NCBI GenBank assembly: GCA_030407315.1 | Contig: JALQPE010000303.1 | Coordinates: forward strand, 23,002-87,001 | DNA length: 64,000 nt | Origin: Asparagopsis taxiformis | Taxonomy: Eukaryota; Rhodophyta; Florideophyceae; Bonnemaisoniales; Bonnemaisoniaceae | Direction of reading: 5' to 3' | In this document: piece by piece, positions 61,157 through 64,000 of the stretch | How positions within the stretch are numbered: position 1 is the stretch's first letter | How the letters are laid out: each line of letters starts with the position of its first letter | Program-made: the position numbers and the translations under genes | Notes under the pieces: generated by a model | Told to the model about the DNA's origin: nothing | What the model saw: the letters and a program-made list of their open reading frames with translations, nothing else | Databases searched by the model: none

Positions 61157-64000
61157 ATGACGAATAAGCGCAGGCGCAACAGCAATCCGATCGTTGACGA
61201 CGCAACCGTGCCAATTCTGCGCGAACCCGCTAGCCCTTGGGAGGATTCTAGTGACATGGGTACACGTCGAAACGTAGGTCGCGCCGCCCGCGAAACTACT
61301 CTCGCTGGCAAAGACTTCCTCCGCCTCTTGCTGGATTTATTCGCCCACTCAAGTTTCGCAGACTTGACGGACAAGCCGGGAGGTTTCACATACGCGGACC
61401 TTGGCGCTTGGGTTGCGCAGGGCACGGAAGAACAATTTCTGGCGCTGCAAGGTCGACTCAGCATGGCCTTCAGCGGTCGTTCGAAGAATGCTGGAGTCGA
61501 GGCGGATGTTTGCCGAAATCGTCATGGCAGAGATGAACGTTGAGCGAGCCAAGCAGATTGTTCGTCTGGCATTACCGATTGCCGAGTTTTCAAGACAGGA
61601 TGAGCGTATCGGGCAATGGGTTGAGCACTGCATCCTTTCTGGGATCGTGCCACAGACCTTCCTTATTGGATGTAACTGCTTCCTTCGCCACTCAGGCGCC
61701 GCAGCGCGGGGAACCAAGCGCCTTCGGTCTTGCTCCACCGGAAACGTTCGAGGTATTGATGTATTTCCAAGCGTTGTCTATCATCCGAAATCACAACAAG
61801 AACCTGCCGCGTCGCCGAATAGGCGATGCGGCCGAAGGGGGAACGAAGCCGCACGCGTCCCAGCCCATCGGAAAGCACTAATCGAGCTTGTTACGTGGTT
61901 CAAGTTTTATACATGCTTGGACCGATGTGGCCTTCGCCGCAAAGTTTTCCAGCTTCGAAGAGTTGATGGCGCCGTACATCATTTTCGACAGCAGTGTGAG
62001 CATTGGTTTGACGTGCTCGATGAAGGTCTATTCGCACCGATGGAGCAGAAGCTAGATCTCTACCACGACAAAGCTCCCCTATCTCATCCTGATGGATATG
62101 GTGGAAAAGTAGAGACAAGAACCAGTGCGCAGCACAGTGCATTTAGGGACCTTGTGAGGAAGTTCTTCGACCGGTTGCAGTTTCTTATCGTCAACCCGGA
62201 CCTGTACACCTGGCCGGAGTCCGACCGCTGGGGGGCGCTGGAAATATACTTGTCAAGCGGAAATCCGGACAAGCTGCCAGCGTACTTTGACACCCTCGAC
62301 GAAGACGTTATGGCTGTCCTCCGCCCGGCACCACAAGCCGCGGACGCAGAAAAGGTCCCCAAGCCGGTTGATGACACTCCCACTCGTCGCAACACAGGAG
62401 GGAGAGGTTTGGTTCCGTCGACAAGACACACACCAGGCTTCAACTTGGACCTGGGAGGACCAGTCTTACTGCCCAAGGCCGTTCTCCCCCGTCAACCGTC
62501 ACCCCATGCGACAGAAGAGCAGGAAAGTGAAGGGCAGGCTCTCGCAAAGGACTTTCTTTTCGAAAATGAGTCAGTATTGCCGGGTGTACGACGTCCCTTT
62601 CGAAGATTTGGTCAGTGCCGACGAGAGCCGAGAACACGTGCCCATCACGGGCAACGTTCAGCTCATTCTGACTGATCCGCCCTACAATGTTCGTCGTAAG
62701 AGGAACGATTCCAACTCTTCGTACGACAGGCTAACTGCAGAAGATATGCAGGCTAGCATCGAAGTGTTTGACGAGCTGTTGCGCCCCGGTGGCCACGGCA
62801 TCGTGTTTTGCTCCGTTTTGCAGTTCTACGAATGGTTCCATTACTTGAAACGTACAAAGGACCGCAGTCAGAAGGCCCAACCGATGCTGCTGCCAGTGAT
62901 GACGGGTCGGATGAAGAAGAGGTTACGTCCATGAATTCGGACTCCGAAGCATCGCAGCACAGTGGCGAAGAAAGTGCGGATGAGGAGGAGGACGAGGAGG
63001 AGGAGGACGTCGTTCGGAATTCAGTTTTTCTTCGTTGACGAGGTACCTCTGTTGTTTTGTCCGATTACCTGGGCACCTCTATCAAATGCCGGGCGGAAGA
63101 GGTACCAACGCATGAACATGGCAGAGGTCGCTATCCACTTCTGGAAGCGAGGTGTTCCGTTCAAGACCGGAAGCGAGATGGTGGCCTATAGGAACCACGG
63201 ATACATGGACGGCACGTACCCGGCGTGGTGCAACGTCACCATCAATATGCCCGCCATCGATTCGAATGAGATGGTGTGGCGAACAAGGAGCACAACCGGT
63301 GCTACGGTCAGAGTTCGTGCAGAGCAGAAGAGCGTCGCTCTCATGATGGAGTTGATCAGCCAGCATTCACAGCCTGGTGATATTGTTGTCGATCCATTCT
63401 CTGGCACTTTCGCAACGGGGAAAAGCAGCTATGAGCTTGCCTGAGCACCGTGTTTTCGTCGGCAGTGACATGGACAAATTTGTGTGTGGCACGATCGCTT
63501 CCAAAGCTGTGTGCTCTCATGTCACGTGTAATTCTTTCAAACAACCTGACATGAGGGTCACGACAGAAGCGAAACAGAGTGCTGAGAAGTTCTTGGCGTC
63601 CCCCCTCTGTCACGATGCGTACCAGAGGGAACGCAGGATCATCGAACCCCCACCTGGCCTTCCCCTGTACCAGAGGTTCCGAAATATATTCGGCATTACC
63701 TCTGGCAGCTGTGCCCAGAGTCGATTGCGTCGCACGAGCACATGGAAAAACCGGTACATTATTGGCCACCTTCCCTGCGCCGCTGGTTGCAAACTGAAAA
63801 CCCTCGCGTGATGCGGGCACACGATTGTGTTTGTGCGAAAAAATTGAGCGTTCGACCATCGCTGATTAAGCATCCAAATGCAGGAGAGGCTCTTCGCTGA
63901 ACAGACATTTTAATGTTGGCGACGAAGTATGTGCATACTACGGAACTGTTGTGTACTCTGATATGAGCAGGAGTCAATGAGGGTTCGCGTACGGAGAGGG
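61157..64000 (+). pseudogene. DNA methyltransferase-SET gene, copy 2 (frameshifted, truncated by window edge)
   Basis: Starts MTNKRRRNSNP as in copy 1. The first break is near 61,510, where GATGTTGCC has become GATGTTTGCC. Further breaks occur near 61,675, 62,570, 62,850 (GG to G), 63,030 and 63,420. TDPPYNVRRKR (near 62,670) and the DPFSGTFATGK segment (near 63,395) survive in separate frames. The SET domain begins near 63,880 and runs off the edge. As written it cannot make the full protein; whether the indels are biological or consensus errors is open. Confidence 0.8.

Larger units (their letters stand above)
54611..64000. mobile_element. Methyltransferase-SET / ParB / dioxygenase element, copy 2 (inverted, runs off the right edge)
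   Basis: The forward-oriented terminal repeat at 54,611 is followed by the dioxygenase and ParB genes (minus), the central repeats at 59,290 and 60,636, and the methyltransferase-SET gene (plus). It mirrors copy 1. By symmetry the right end should fall near 64,850, outside the window. It retains the dioxygenase 3' end that copy 1 lost. All genes carry several 1-base indels relative to copy 1. Confidence 0.75.

Noticed and set aside
1..64000. Host genes, tRNA or rRNA genes
   Set aside because: None could be recognised on either strand. All supported coding regions belong to mobile elements.

Overview
The window is eukaryotic nuclear DNA made almost entirely of mobile elements. I see no host housekeeping gene, rRNA, tRNA or CRISPR array. 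Chromodomain Ty3/gypsy retrotransposons, several CACTA-like (CMC/EnSpm-type) DNA transposons with long palindromic subterminal arrays, and mostly intronless transposon genes suggest a repeat-rich red macroalga, or less likely an oomycete. That assignment is inference and cannot be settled from the sequence alone.

Layout. 1-7,952: three nested CACTA-like termini. Element 1 (end at 1,842) sits inside the transposase gene of element 2 (end at 6,447), which interrupts element 3 (end at 7,952). 9,515-17,135: a minus-strand chromodomain gypsy element with gag, protease, reverse transcriptase (RT), RNase H and integrase, broken by about three frameshifts. 17,150-19,790: a plus-strand chromodomain gypsy pol with most of RT deleted and three in-frame stops. 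21,632-24,208: an antisense 858-residue ORF with a long coiled coil. 25,506-28,916: a second CACTA-like transposase. 29.3-32.1 kb: palindromes and satellite arrays. 32,638-38,069: a two-gene element in which a transposase with an N-terminal zinc finger converges on a coiled-coil gene joined across an A_AAA_AAG site.

38,218-47,632 and 54,611-64,000 (inverted, running out of the window) are two copies of an unusual element of about 10 kb. It carries a DNA amino-methyltransferase fused to a SET domain. Facing away from it are a ParB/sulfiredoxin-like protein and a 2-oxoglutarate/Fe(II) dioxygenase-like gene. Palindrome-rich repeats mark the ends and the divergent promoter region, and I recognise no conventional transposase. 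The first copy has intact methyltransferase-SET and ParB genes, but a second copy of CACTA element 2 (47,633-52,745) cuts off its dioxygenase tail. The second copy keeps that tail, but all its genes carry many 1-base, mostly homopolymer, indels.

Read together, the element appears to carry a DNA-methylation writer, a chromatin-type SET domain, a ParB-type DNA-binding/nuclease domain and a possible eraser-type dioxygenase on one mobile unit. This is the strongest candidate for an undescribed system in the window.
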